Below are positions 10,601 through 19,440 of a stretch of DNA of 64,000 nt, piece by piece. Made by a program: the position numbers and the translations under genes. The stretch comes from Rhabdophis nuchalis. Lineage: Eukaryota > Chordata > Lepidosauria > Squamata > Natricidae. Location of the stretch: positions 43,399,110 to 43,463,109 of the forward strand of contig CM077647.1 in NCBI GenBank assembly GCA_039707465.1, read 5' to 3'. The notes beneath the pieces were generated by a model that did not search any database, was not told the DNA's origin, and was given only the letters and a program-made list of their open reading frames with translations. The stretch's first letter is position 1, and each line of letters starts with the position of its first letter.

Positions 10601-10620
10601 CTGGTGACGAGGATGGGATA
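10601..10620 (+). promoter_or_regulatory. Candidate primer-binding site of the gypsy element
   Basis: CTGGTGACGAGGATGGGATA begins directly after the 5' LTR, where the tRNA primer-binding site must lie. I could not assign the tRNA with confidence. Confidence 0.5.
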
Positions 10621-10715
10621 TAGGGACTGAGGTAAAAAGAGGTGAGTCACTGAGAGAGCTGCCTCAAGTCACTTCGTTTTTTTCTTTTTAAGGCTAAGGC
10701 TAAATTCTCCCGGCA

Positions 10716-10831
10716 TTCACGGCATTCAGCCTGGCTACCGAATCATGGGACGCCTACCTCGAACGGTTTGAGTGGTTTTTAGAGGCCAACGACTTCACCT
10801 GCCTGTCCAATAGTCGTAAGCGAAGCTACCT
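10716..10831 (+). pseudogene. Gypsy gag, N-terminal fragment
   Basis: In the frame of base 10734 the sequence reads ATESWDAYLERFEWFLEAND then FTCLSNSRKRSYL. This is the start of a Ty3/gypsy capsid protein, and the WxxYxxRFexFLxAN pattern is typical. The frame is cut at about 10831 by the L2-like insertion and gag sequence resumes at 14953. The native start codon was not determined; no ATG in this frame is obvious just upstream. Confidence 0.75.
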
Positions 10832-10853
10832 GGCCGGAATAGCGGAGACCTGG

Positions 10854-11165
10854 TTGGGCCACGAGGGAGGACTCCCCCTCGTTGAAATGTGCCCACCAGG
10901 CTACCGCGCATTTCATCAGCCGCGGGCCCTAGGCAGGGGTGGTGGGGTAGCGGTCATTGTAAAAGAAGGTCTTGAGGCAAGAGAGACCATTGTACCACAG
11001 ACTACCGGTTGTGAGTCCCTCTGTGTGAAGTGGGGCCTAGGGAGGCAGTTGGGCTTGCTGGTTGTATACCTGGCTCCCCGCTATGTAGCAGCAGCCCTGC
11101 CCGAGCTCCTCGAGGTGATCGCTACGGTGGCAGTGGAGACCCCCAGACTTTTAGTCATTAATTAA
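10854..11165 (+). pseudogene. L2-like LINE endonuclease fragment
   Basis: The frame contains LPLVEMCPPGYRAFHQPR, GRGGGVAVIVKEGL and GLLVVYLAPRY. These are landmarks of the apurinic-like (APE) endonuclease that nicks the target for LINE insertion. It stops at 11165 (VIN then stop) exactly where the catalytic GDFN motif is expected, so that motif is lost by small changes around 11155-11175. The N-terminal catalytic part is also missing. Downstream, the endonuclease ends normally in the next frame with SWSDHSLLRLDF. Confidence 0.75.
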
Positions 11166-11175
11166 TCTGCCATCG

Positions 11176-12641
11176 GTGGGCGAATCATCCGAGGTAGCTC
11201 GGGAGTTCATGGCTTCCATGACGGCCATGGACCTGACCCAAGTAATTCAAGGCCCCACTCACGAGGGTGGACATACACCGGATCTCATCTTTGTCTCAGG
11301 CCAATGGAAGAGTGATCTGGGTATAGGGGATATAGTCATCACGCCCTTGTCATGGTCAGACCACTCACTTCTCCGCCTCGACTTTCCGACCACTGCTCCC
11401 CTCCGCGGGGAGGCGGAACCAGAGTCTCCAATCTGGTACCGCCCCAGGCGCCTGATGGACCCGGATGGGTTCCAGACGGCGCTTGGGCCATTTCCTGTAT
11501 CCCTGACCCGTGCCCCGATGGAGGACCTCACGGCTGCATGGAATAGTGCGACCGTGGGAGCCTTGGATCGGGTCACGCCCTTGCGGCCTCTCGTGCGGCG
11601 GCGAAACACCCAGGCCCCTTGGTTTACCGAGGAGCTGAGGGTGATGAAACGCCGCAAGAGATGCCTAGAGAGAAGATGGAGGTCTACCCGATCTGGATCT
11701 GACCGGACACAGGTAAGAGCCCATTTACGGACTTACATTGTGGCGCTGAGAGTGGCCAAACGTCATCATTGTGCCACTCTCATAGCATCCGCAGACAACC
11801 GCCCTGCCGCCCTGTTTAGGGTGACCCGCTCCCTCCTTCAACAGAGGGTGCGGGAAGCCCCGTTACAGGGTAGAGCAGAGGAATTTGTGACTTTTCTGCA
11901 GGAGAAAACCGCTCAGATACAGAACGAGTTAGCCCCCATTCATGGCCCAGTGAGATGCCACGAGGGAGATCTTGTTTGGGAGGAGTTTGACTCCGTTACT
12001 TCCGAAGATATGGACAGGTTACGTGGGCGACTGCGAGCCACCACATGTTTACTGGACCCGTGTCCCTCCTGGCTTGTACTGGCATCCTGGGAGGTGACAC
12101 GAGGCTGGCTCCAAGAGGTTGTCAACGCATCCTTGAGTGAGGGTTCCTTGCCTGCTTCCCTAAAAGAGGCGATGGTGAGGCCCCTCCTTAAGAAGCCCTC
12201 TTTGGATCCAGCTCTTTTAAACAACTACCGTCCTGTCTCCAACCTTCCCTTTTTGGCGAAGGTTGTCGAGAGTGTGGTGGCACAACTGTTTCCCCGTCAC
12301 CTGGATGAAGTTGATTATCTAGATCCGCGCCAGTCCGGCTTTCGGCCCGGGCATAGCACCGAGACGGCATTGGTCGCGTTGGTGGATGATCTCTGGAGGG
12401 CCAGAGATGGGGGTTGTTCCTCCATCCTGGTCCTATTAGACCTCTCGGCGGCTTTCGATACCATCGACCATGGTATCCTATTGCATCGGCTGGGGGGGTT
12501 GGGGGTGGAAGGCACCGTTTTGCGATGGTTCTCCTCCTACCTCTCTGGCCGATCGCAATTTGTGTTGGCAGGGGGGCAGAGGTCGACCGCGAGACCCCTC
12601 ATATGTGGGGTGCCTCAGGGGTCGGTCCTCTCGCCCCTCCT
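11176..12641 (+). pseudogene. L2-like LINE ORF2: endonuclease end plus RT N-terminal half
   Basis: The open frame covers the end of the endonuclease (GHTPDLIFVSGQWK, then SWSDHSLLRLDF with the catalytic SDH), the linker, and RT motifs up to motif B. NNYRPVSNLPFLAK, LLDLSAAFDTIDHG (motif A, about 12433-12475) and [13 protein letters not shown] (motif B, 12606-12641) are all intact. The frame then runs into the L1 ORF1-only insertion, which adds a few unrelated residues before a stop at 12669. It resumes at 13828. Without the insertion and with one base restored near 13955, this would be a long open frame, indicating a fairly young copy. Confidence 0.88.
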
Positions 12642-13817
12642 TTTTTTTATATTGAAAAAGTTTTATTGAGTTTACATTTTTTTGTGGGGTAGGGTAAGGG
12701 TTACATAGAAATTTTGAGAGTGGTCACGTCAAAGTCGTCGGCTCCTCCGGAACCTCAAATTACATTATTAAAAAGAAAGAAAAGAAACATTTCACATAAC
12801 ACTACAAGCTGGGAGCAAGTACATATTCCTAAATTTTTCAGTTATATACTGTCAGTCAATTGCAAAAATCCAGATTACAAATATCATACAATATTACTCA
12901 AAAAAAAAACCAGGGCAAAGTTATTTTTTAGATCTAAGTCTCTTGGCAATTGTATCTTCCCCCTTCTCCCCCGGGCCCCCAGCGGGCGGGGCCATGGCTC
13001 CCCCTGCCCCCCCTGGATCTTCTCCCAGGACAGAGGAATGTTTTTTAAGAAAGGCTTCCGCCTCAGCAACTGTTTTAATCTTTACTCTACCTCCTTCCCA
13101 GAACACCAGCATCCCTTCGGGTATCACCCACTTGAACCAGATCCCATGATCAAACAATGTTTTAGACAAGAAGGAAAATTTCCTTCTGGCTTCTCTAATC
13201 TTTCTTGGAATCTGCTTCAAGATGGTAATCTCCTTTTGTTGGTAAATCATAGGACTCCCTCTTTGCGCCTTCAAGATTTCCTCTCTGGTTGACCTTCTAA
13301 CAAATTTTACATGTATCTCTCTGGGTACTTCATTCATCCTAGCATATGCAGAATTTATTCTGTAGACTAGGTCAATGTCCCCTCTGATCTCATCTTTAGG
13401 TTTATGTAAATAGTCTGCAATAATTGTACTCATAAGATCAGGGAGACATTCACCATCCATCTCAGAAACATTCTGGAATCTCAAAAAATATGTCATCCTT
13501 TCCAAATCTATCCTAGTCACATGCGCATTTATTTCCACAACCTCATTAGAAACATTTTAAATCTCTCCCTTAGCCCCCTCCAGCCCCCCTTTCAATTCTT
13601 CATTCTTCTGTGTATTCTCAAGCACTTGTTTTCGAGTGTCCAATAATTCCTTTTTAAAGTTGACATTTTCTGCCCTCTGGGCCTTAATTTCTAATACCAA
13701 ATTTTGTATAACAGATTCAAGGGCAGTCATTCTTTGTTCAAGGCTTGCGAGCGTTGCTTCTTGTGCCATGTTTAGCTGTTAAAATCCGTGCCAGTAAAAT
13801 GGCGTTTTTAGGGTGGA
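12642..13817 (-). mobile_element. ORF1-only L1-like (half-LINE) retroposon inside L2 RT
   Basis: The insert is on the minus strand. It has a short 5' leader of about 48 nt (13817-13770), one ORF1 (13769-12921), a 3' UTR of about 270 nt with AATAAA near 12663-12668, and an A tail (12642-12648). It is flanked by a 10-bp duplication CGCCCCTCCT (12632-12641 and 13818-13827) of the L2 RT sequence. There is no ORF2 at all. The same ORF1 end and 3' UTR recur at 1-356. This layout matches the half-L1 (HAL1) concept known from mammals; applying it to a squamate family is my inference. Confidence 0.88.
12921..13769 (-). pseudogene. L1 ORF1p-like RNA-binding protein, one nonsense codon
   Basis: The frame is about 282 codons, interrupted once by an in-frame TAA at codon 71 (13557-13559). 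Residues 1-70 form a heptad-rich coiled coil ([34 protein letters not shown]), the trimerisation region of L1 ORF1p. A RRM-like region with MTYFLRFQNVSE and the C-terminal domain with VHVKFVRR-type wording (EIHVKFVRRSTREEIL) follow, then IREARRKFSFLSKTLFDHGI. The basic end is AKRLRSKK. ORF1p coats the LINE RNA as a chaperone in the cytoplasmic RNP. The single stop suggests recent loss or an active lineage elsewhere in the genome. Confidence 0.88.
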
Positions 13818-13827
13818 CGCCCCTCCT

Positions 13828-14739
13828 GTTTAACATATACATGAAGCCGCTGGGTGAGATCATCCGTGGTTTTGGGGTAGAGTACCATCTATACGCTGAC
13901 GACACCCAGCTGTATATATCTACCCCAGACCACCCCAACGATGCCGTAGCGGTGATGTCCAGTGCCTGGAAGCCGTGCGGATCTGGATGGGAAGTAACGG
14001 ACTCAAGCTAAACCCGACCAAGACCGAGTGGCTGTGGTTTCCGGCTGCCCGATTCAACCAGCTCACTCCATCGCTGGCCATAGGGGGCGAACATCTTGCC
14101 CCTGTGGATGGGGCGCGCAATTTGGGTGTCCTCCTGGATACCCGGCTGTCAATGGAAGATCAGGTGACAGCCGTGGCCAGGAGGGCGTTTTACCAGGTTC
14201 GCCTGGTACGCCAATTGCGCCCCCTATTGGATCGGGACGCCCTTCGCACAGTCACTCATGCCCTCGTGACATCCCGACTGGACTATTGCAACTCTCTCTA
14301 CATGGGGCTTCCCTTGAGGTGCACCCGGAGACTTCAGCTAGTCCAGAATGCAGCCGCGCGAGCAATTATGGGTACCACAAGGTACACCCATGTAACACCG
14401 CTCTTGCGCGAGCTGCACTGGCTGCCTGTCGTCTTCTGGGTGCGCTTCAAGGTATTAATTATCATCTTTAAAGCGCTCCATGGCTCGGGACCTAGCTACT
14501 TGCGGGATCGGATCCTGCCTCATACATCCTCACGACCGATTCGCTCCCACAGAGAGGGACTTCTCCGGGTGCCGTCCACTAGACTTTGTCAGCGGGCGAC
14601 ACCCAGGGGAAGGGCTCTCTCTGTGGCGGGCCCAGCCCTCTGGAATGACCTCCCCCCCGATATTAGGACCACCACGGACCTCCGCTCCTTCCGTCTTAAA
14701 TTGAAAACACACTTTTTCTGCCTTGCCGGCCTGGGATAG
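13828..14739 (+). pseudogene. L2-like LINE RT C-terminal half after the insertion
   Basis: RT resumes with [16 protein letters not shown] and motif [14 protein letters not shown] (YADD at about 13891-13902). A one-base loss near 13955, compared with the copy at 2744-4744, shifts the frame. It then reads openly from 13975 to 14739 with NLGVLLDTRLSMEDQVTAVA, CNSLYMGLPLRCTRRLQLVQ and the C-terminal ALWNDLPPDIRTTTDLRSF. The catalytic aspartates are preserved, so the copy was disabled by the ORF1 insertion, the frameshift and the endonuclease damage rather than by RT mutation. Confidence 0.88.
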
Positions 14740-14924
14740 CTACTCCTCTGTTTTTAGGATTTTTGGGGATTTTTTAATTAGATAGTTTTAATGGGTATTT
14801 TAGCACAGGTTACTTAATTTAATTTATTTTTAATGAAATATGTATATAGCCATTGTTCTTATTTCCCCTGTGCACCGCTCCGAGTCCCTGTGGGGAGAGG
14901 GTGCGGTTTATAAGAAATAAAATT

Positions 14925-14952
14925 ATTATTATTATTATTATTATTATTATTT
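14925..14952 (+). repeat. (ATT)n tail of the L2-like LINE
   Basis: About nine ATT units directly follow the LINE 3' end. Microsatellite tails of this kind mark L2-type 3' ends, and the same tail is at 2541-2565 and 38981-39008 in reverse. Confidence 0.85.
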
Positions 14953-15600
14953 CCTCAGTGCTTGTGGCCATGAGTGTTTGGGATGGCTGCCCCATTATCT
15001 GTCCATGTGGTGCCTTGGGAGATGCTTTTGGAGAAACTTAAAAATCACTATTCTCCAACTCCCTCCTGCATAGCTAGACATTATTCCTTCAGGCAAAGAA
15101 CCCAGAGAGAGAGCGAATCTATTTGTGATTACATGGCTTCCATCAGAACGGCATCCCTGCACTGTGACTTTCCAGTGCTGGATGATGCTCTATTAGAGCA
15201 GCTGGTCTGTGGCATTAAAGACCTCAGACTCCAGCACCATTTGTTGGCACGAAAAGATCTAAGCTTGCAGGCAGCTGTAGATGAAGCCACAGCTTTTGAA
15301 ATGTCCGATAAGTCCACCGCAGAAATTCAGAAATTTCTGCCACCTGCCAGCAAGAGCCATGCCATTCACTATGAAGAAGATGATGAAGAAGAGAGCTCTG
15401 AGGAGGAAGAAAAGGTTAGCCGTCTGAAAATGACTTCTAGGAAAAAAACGGGCTCAGATTGACTTTTAACCTCAGGCAGGTTGCCTGAGTTGTGGCAGGA
15501 AACATGCAAGGTCCATCTGCAGGTTCAAAGCCGCCATTTGCCGTCGTTGTGACAGGAAAGGCCATTTAGCCAAGGTCTGCAGGGCCACCTTGCCAACCTT
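14953..15600 (+). pseudogene. Gypsy gag remainder with two zinc knuckles
   Basis: Open from 14974 to 15462, this reads VVPWEMLLEKLKNHYSPTPS, RHYSFRQRTQRESESI-like wording and LEQLVCGIKDLRLQHHLLAR, typical of gypsy capsid. An acidic tail EEDDEEESSEEEE follows. After a stop and a shift to the frame of base 15482 come two CCHC knuckles, CLSCGRKHARSIC (CX2CX3HX4C) and CRRCDRKGHLAKVC (CX2CX4HX4C). These knuckles bind the genomic RNA in the particle. At least one frameshift separates capsid and nucleocapsid, so this copy cannot make an intact Gag. Confidence 0.85.
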
Positions 15601-15615
15601 TCAATCACCTCCTGA

Positions 15616-16206
15616 GTGCATTTTTTCGAAGCAAGTGACAAAAAACTGCCTAGATGTCATGAAGACTGCTTCACCATCACTACTGACTTGTCAGTTAGCA
15701 ATGCTTCTCTTGCTACACCGACCCACAAGATCCACTTGACCATTCTGATAGAGGGAAAGCCCTGTAAGATGGAGGTGCCTACGGGCTCCTCCAAGACTTT
15801 AGTCTCTTGGGACACAATTAAGCGTTAAGTGCCGGGGATGGTTAAAAGCCAGCTTCAACAGTTTCTATTACATCTTAGAGACTATCAGGGACAGCCAATA
15901 CCCATAGTGGGTTGCGGTACATTTAACATTGCAAGCAAGAATTTCCAGGGGCCCTTGCCCCTCATTATAGTTGATGGCCATCTGCCCAGCCTCCTGGGGC
16001 TGGACTGGTTCATAGCATTAGGGCTCAACGACTCCGGCATCCACTCTACTGCAGTAAACTCCACTGATGCCTTCGCCGCCCTGACCAGCGAGTTCGCAGA
16101 TGTTTTTGATGACAAGCTTGGTAAATATACTGGGACCCCCATCTCCCTTAGCTTGGATCCCCAGGTGGCGCCAATCCATCTCAAACCCAGGAGAACCCAG
16201 ACTTAG
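15616..16206 (+). pseudogene. Gypsy protease region
   Basis: Two abutting frames (15616-15828 and 15829-16206) are split by an in-frame stop TAA at 15826-15828. The retropepsin motif normally reads DTGSS or DTGA; here it is MEVPTGSSKTLVSW, with proline in place of the catalytic aspartate. The later part has VGCGTFNI and SLLGLDWFIALGL, which fits the ILG-type flap-distal end of pepsin-like proteases, then the linker FADVFDDKLGKY that leads into RT. Loss of the aspartate would abolish processing of Gag-Pol. It is separated from gag by a short frameshifted region. Confidence 0.82.
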
Positions 16207-17177
16207 AGCTGGATAAATTAATTGCGCAAGGAGTATTAGAAGCAGTTGACCTCTCCCCCTGGGAGACCCCCCATAGTGATACCCATAAAGCAGGATGGTA
16301 GTATTAGAATATGTGCAGATTACAAATGTTCCATAAATAGGGGGTTGCAAGCCAACCCTTACCCGGTGCCAGTGGTGCAACACCTGCTCCACTCATTGGA
16401 TCGGGGGAACGGTTTTGCCAAGCTAGACTTGGCACAAGCATACCAACAACTCCCGGTTGATGAAGCCACTGCCCTGGCTCAAACCGTAACGCACCGGGGG
16501 GGGGTGTTTAAATGCAAACGCCTCCAGTTTGGGTTAGCATAGCTCCAGGCATTTTTCAGAGGCTAATGGAGCAATTGCTCCAAGGGCTGCTGGGGATGGT
16601 CCCCTACTTTGATGATGTGCTCATCTCCACCTCAGATCAGGCTGACCTCATCTTTAAAGTAAGGGCAGTACTGACTCGTTTTCGCCAGTCCGGGTTGAAG
16701 CTGAAGTGGGAGAAATGTAAGTTGGGAGTCTCCAGTGTAGAATTCTTGGGGTATGTGGTGGACGCCGAGGGCCTCCACTCTACCCCCTCCAAGGTGGAGG
16801 CAATCAAGAAGGTGCCAGCACCCTCTTCCAAGGCAAAGCTTCAGGCTTTTTTGGGGCTGCTTAAGTTTTACGCCGTTTTCTTGCCTCATAAGGCATCAAT
16901 AGCAGGGCCTCTCCATAGGCTCCTAGACTCCAAAATACCCTGGCATTGGGGACCCAAGGAAGCCCATGCCTTCAAAGCTGTCAAGGACAACCTAATGTCC
17001 AAGGCTTTGTTGGTTCAGTACAGTGACCACCTTCCACTCACCTTGGTGTGTAATGCTTTGCCATATGGTATTGGGGCAGTTCTGAGCCACATACTGCCCA
17101 ATGGCTCAGAAGCCCCAATTGCCTACTATTCACACATGCTCTTTGCTGTGGAATGCAACTACAAGTCAGTTGGATAA
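16205..17177 (+). pseudogene. Gypsy reverse transcriptase and start of RNase H
   Basis: RT motifs read in order are ELDKLIAQGVLEAV, RICADYK, FAKLDLAQAYQQLPVD (motif A), LQFGLA with a stop or small deletion right after it at about 16541 (motif B, usually FGLASAP), and YFDDVLI (motif C, about 16606). The thumb/connection follows (VEFLGYVVDAEGL, LQAFLGLLKFY). RNase H begins LVCNALPYGIGAVL, where family members normally have LVCDASPYG; the first catalytic aspartate is therefore N. Frameshifts lie near 16200, 16245 and 16541, and a stop at 17177. The element's RT cannot be translated as a whole. Confidence 0.88.
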
Positions 17178-17844
17178 AGAGGCCGTAGCTGCGGTAGCAG
17201 GAATTAAACGTTTCCATGATTATGTTTATAGCCATTATTTTCACTTAATAACCATCCATAAACCGCTTCTAAGTCTGCTGGCGGGAGATCACCAGACCCT
17301 TCAGATATTATCCCCAAGAATGTCCAAGTGGACAGTCTTTCTGGCCCCTTATAACTATCAGCTGCACTACAGGTCGGGAAAAAACTTGGGGCACACCGAC
17401 ACCCTAAATTGCTGCCCCCTTCCAGCCACTGTAGCAAATCCAGCCCTTGCCTCCACTATCCTCTTAGTTGAGGAATTGCCCTTGGCCCTGTCTGCAGGCA
17501 ACATAGCCAGGCTGTCTGTTTTGGACCCAGCCCTGGCCCAAGTCTTGGACTGGGTGTTCAGGGGGTGGCCACAAGGACCAGTAGAACCAGAGTGTCTGCC
17601 TTATTACACAAGACAGCATGAACTGTCTGTGCTAAACGGATTTTTGTTGTGGGGCAATAGGGTGGTGATTCCCCAAAAGCTTAGGTTACCTATCCTGAGT
17701 TGCTTGCACTCTGCCCATCCTGGCATCATGCGCATGAAGGCACTAGGAAGGACCTACATGTGGTGGCCAAAGATCGATCAGGATATAGAGGGCTGGGTGG
17801 CTGCCTGTCAGCAGTGCCAACAATCTAGGGCAGCTTCCCCCTAG
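17153..17844 (+). pseudogene. Gypsy RNase H end and integrase zinc-binding domain
   Basis: The region overlaps the RT frame end by a shift. It reads QLDKEAVAAVAGIKRFHDY, then FLAPYNYQLHYRSGK (the RNase H to integrase linker). The integrase H2C2 zinc finger follows: LHSAHPGIMRMKALGRTYMW, then IEGWVAACQQCQQ, with HPG, a WWPK core and CxxC. The finger is intact; a stop follows at 17842. It helps integrase multimerise on LTR ends. Confidence 0.88.
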
Positions 17845-18590
17845 GTGCCGGTCCATGAATGGGATGCCCCCTGGGCTCCTTGGGTGTGGGTCCATATGGA
17901 AATGGCTTGGTAATGGGACAAGGGTGGTATAGTTAACAAAAGAAGCATTGGGCTGCCTGGGGCCTGGGAATTGGCATGACAGGCTGTCCCAATACCTCCT
18001 GGCGCAGCATACCACCCTTGTCCCATTACCAAGCAGAGTCCTGCGGAAAAGCTTATGGGCTGCCGGTTCCGGACTACCCTGGACTGGCTACACTCAAGCT
18101 ATGTGGCAGAACAGATTCCCATTGCAGGCAATGCCATGTGGGCGTTCAAAGTGGGGGACCCAGTGTATGCCCAAAACTACGGAACCAGTCCCAGGTGGCT
18201 GCCAGGCCTTTCATTCAACTAATTAGACCCTACTCTTATAGGGTCCAACTCTGCAATTGGCGAGAGTGGCACCATCACATTAACCAACTCAGATGTCGAG
18301 TCACTGACTCCAGCCAGTGCCCAGGGCAGGCCCAATCCTGCCCTGGAGGATTAGCACCGCCTGAGGCCACTCCCACGCAGCTTGAGACGCACACGACTCC
18401 CCCCCACAGATGCATTCTCATTGCCAAACTTACCAGCAGATCCGGTCCGTCCTGCGGAGTTCGAGCGCCCAGCCAACATGGGTGCACAGTCTCAGAAGTT
18501 CCACAGACTCTCTGCCACCTCCTCCAGTGGTCGCCGCCCCCGACTAAGACGATCTGGGTGAAGTCAACTCTGGCTGGCATATTTGGCTGA
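17845..18590 (+). pseudogene. Gypsy integrase with deleted catalytic core, and C-terminus
   Basis: After the zinc finger the sequence reaches VHMEMAW (normally the start of the catalytic core). It then jumps to NWHDRLSQYLLAQH near 17967, which belongs to the far end of the core. About 100 or more residues carrying the D,D,E triad are therefore missing. The junction holds a perfect 26-bp inverted repeat (17905-17930 with 18009-18034). Later pieces (GKAYGLP-like, FKVGDPVYAQNYG, PRWLPG) are the GPF/chromo-type C-terminal segment of gypsy integrases. Confidence 0.78.
17905..18034. repeat. 26-bp perfect inverted repeat at the integrase deletion
   Basis: Bases 17905-17930 (GCTTGGTAATGGGACAAGGG onwards) are the exact reverse complement of 18009-18034. 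The right copy is in its native place in integrase; the left one is an inverted copy at the deletion junction. Confidence 0.9.
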
Positions 18591-18607
18591 CTATGCATAC
18601 GCTAACT

Positions 18608-18620
18608 GGGAAGAAAGGAG
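18608..18620 (+). promoter_or_regulatory. Polypurine tract of the gypsy element
   Basis: GGGAAGAAAGGAG lies immediately before the 3' LTR, where plus-strand DNA synthesis is primed. Confidence 0.65.
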
Positions 18621-18941
18621 TGTTGCACCCTCGAGGCTCCGTTGCCGTAGCTCGCTCCTGATTGGCGGAGACGCGAGCAACCAGTTGGCGGAAGAATACA
18701 GAATTGCCATTGACCAAGTGCCTGACAGCTCCACTATAAAAGAGCTGTCATCTGTCATATTTCATTTCATTTTATTGGATTTGTAGAACCGCACCCTCTC
18801 CCCTAGGGGACCCGGGTGTTTGCTGTTTGCCGGTCTGGGGTTTGCTTTGCCTTGTTGCCTTGTTACATTAATAAAAGGTTGTTGTTAGCTTGCAAACTGC
18901 CTTGCCTCAGTTCCTGCCCGCTTTGTTCTCCCTACAGAACA
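18621..18941 (+). repeat. Gypsy 3' LTR with short insertion
   Basis: The LTR begins TGTTGCACCC and ends CTACAGAACA. It matches the 5' LTR over its length except for scattered changes and an extra segment of about 59 bp (18758-18816). TATAAAA lies at 18735-18741 and AATAAA at 18870-18875. Confidence 0.92.
18758..18816 (-). mobile_element. L2-like LINE 3' tail fragment inside the 3' LTR
   Basis: The extra sequence absent from the 5' LTR contains GAACCGCACCCTCTCCCCTA and GGGGACCCGGG, which is the minus-strand 3' end of the L2-like LINE (compare 2578-2605). Only about 55 bp was inserted, an extremely 5'-truncated copy. The tail reads ATTTCATTTCATTTTATT on the plus strand. Confidence 0.8.
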
Positions 18942-19440
18942 AATATAGCTTGAAGGACATAATGCTTATAAGCAGTATCCTGAGTAATGGGAAGTGAGCT
19001 TCCTATAATCTTCTCAGCTGTCCTTACCACTCTGTATTGAGTGGCTGTATCTGAGGCTCTGCTACCACCAAACCAACAGTGATGCAGTTTGTTAAAACAC
19101 TCTCAATTGTGTCTCTGTAAAAAGTGGCCAGGATAGAAGGAGAAACATGTGCTCTCCTCATCCGATGTAGGAAATGCAAACACTGGTTTGCATGCTTCAC
19201 TAAAGATAACACATGAAGAGACCAAGTCAATTTGTTAGTTATCTGTGCCCCCAAATACTTAATGCCATTGACCACCTCCACAGCTGCATCCTTGATTCAA
19301 AATGGAGTATGACTATGCTGGCTCTTTCTGAAATCAACAATGATCTCCTCTGTTCTGTTAACATTCAAAACTATGTTATTTTTATAGCACCATTCCACCA
19401 AATGATGGATGGTTATAGTTTCAAAATGCTATATTCCTGC
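18942..19440 (-). mobile_element. Rex1-like LINE fragment, RT C-terminal part
   Basis: On the minus strand the open piece 19281-19024 reads EVVNGIKYLGAQITNKLTWS, then FYRDTIESVLTNCITVG. It continues in another frame as RVVRTAEKIIGSSLPITQD towards 18950. These are characteristic of the post-palm region of CR1-superfamily LINEs (VKYLGVHIS..LTWS, FYRGTIESILT). The remainder of the element continues at 10326-9964 beyond the gypsy insertion. Upstream (19280-19440) the reading frame is decayed. A 5-bp AATAT is shared by the two break points. Confidence 0.75.

Larger units (their letters stand above)
10832..14952 (+). mobile_element. Near full-length L2-like LINE inside gypsy gag
   Basis: The element runs from the endonuclease region (ETWLGHEGG at about 10845) through RT to the 3' tail, which ends GTGCGGTTTATAAGAAATAA and (ATT)n at 14925-14952. 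It is the same family as the minus-strand copy at 2540-4937 but reaches about 530 bp further 5'. Its RT is split by the L1 ORF1-only insertion at 12642-13817. Gag sequence is continuous on either side apart from the insertion. No long target duplication is visible, which is usual for L2-type elements. Confidence 0.9.
10327..18941 (+). mobile_element. Ty3/gypsy LTR retrotransposon with nested LINE
   Basis: Two LTRs in the same orientation (10327-10600 and 18621-18941) flank gag, a zinc-knuckle segment, protease, reverse transcriptase, RNase H and a damaged integrase, in the gypsy order (integrase last). Total length is 8615 bp. Subtracting the nested L2-like element (10832-14952) leaves about 4.5 kb, slightly short for a gypsy element because the integrase core is deleted. 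All reading frames are interrupted and two catalytic residues appear changed, so it is inactive. A perfect AATAT target duplication confirms integration as a unit. Confidence 0.93.

Noticed and set aside
12714..13292. Plus-strand frame of 192 codons
   Set aside because: It is the antisense shadow of the L1 ORF1 frame on the minus strand.
10327..18941. Endogenous retrovirus
   Set aside because: The gag and pol wording, two CCHC knuckles, YFDD RT, H2C2 integrase finger and the absence of any envelope-like frame before the 3' LTR fit a Ty3/gypsy retrotransposon.
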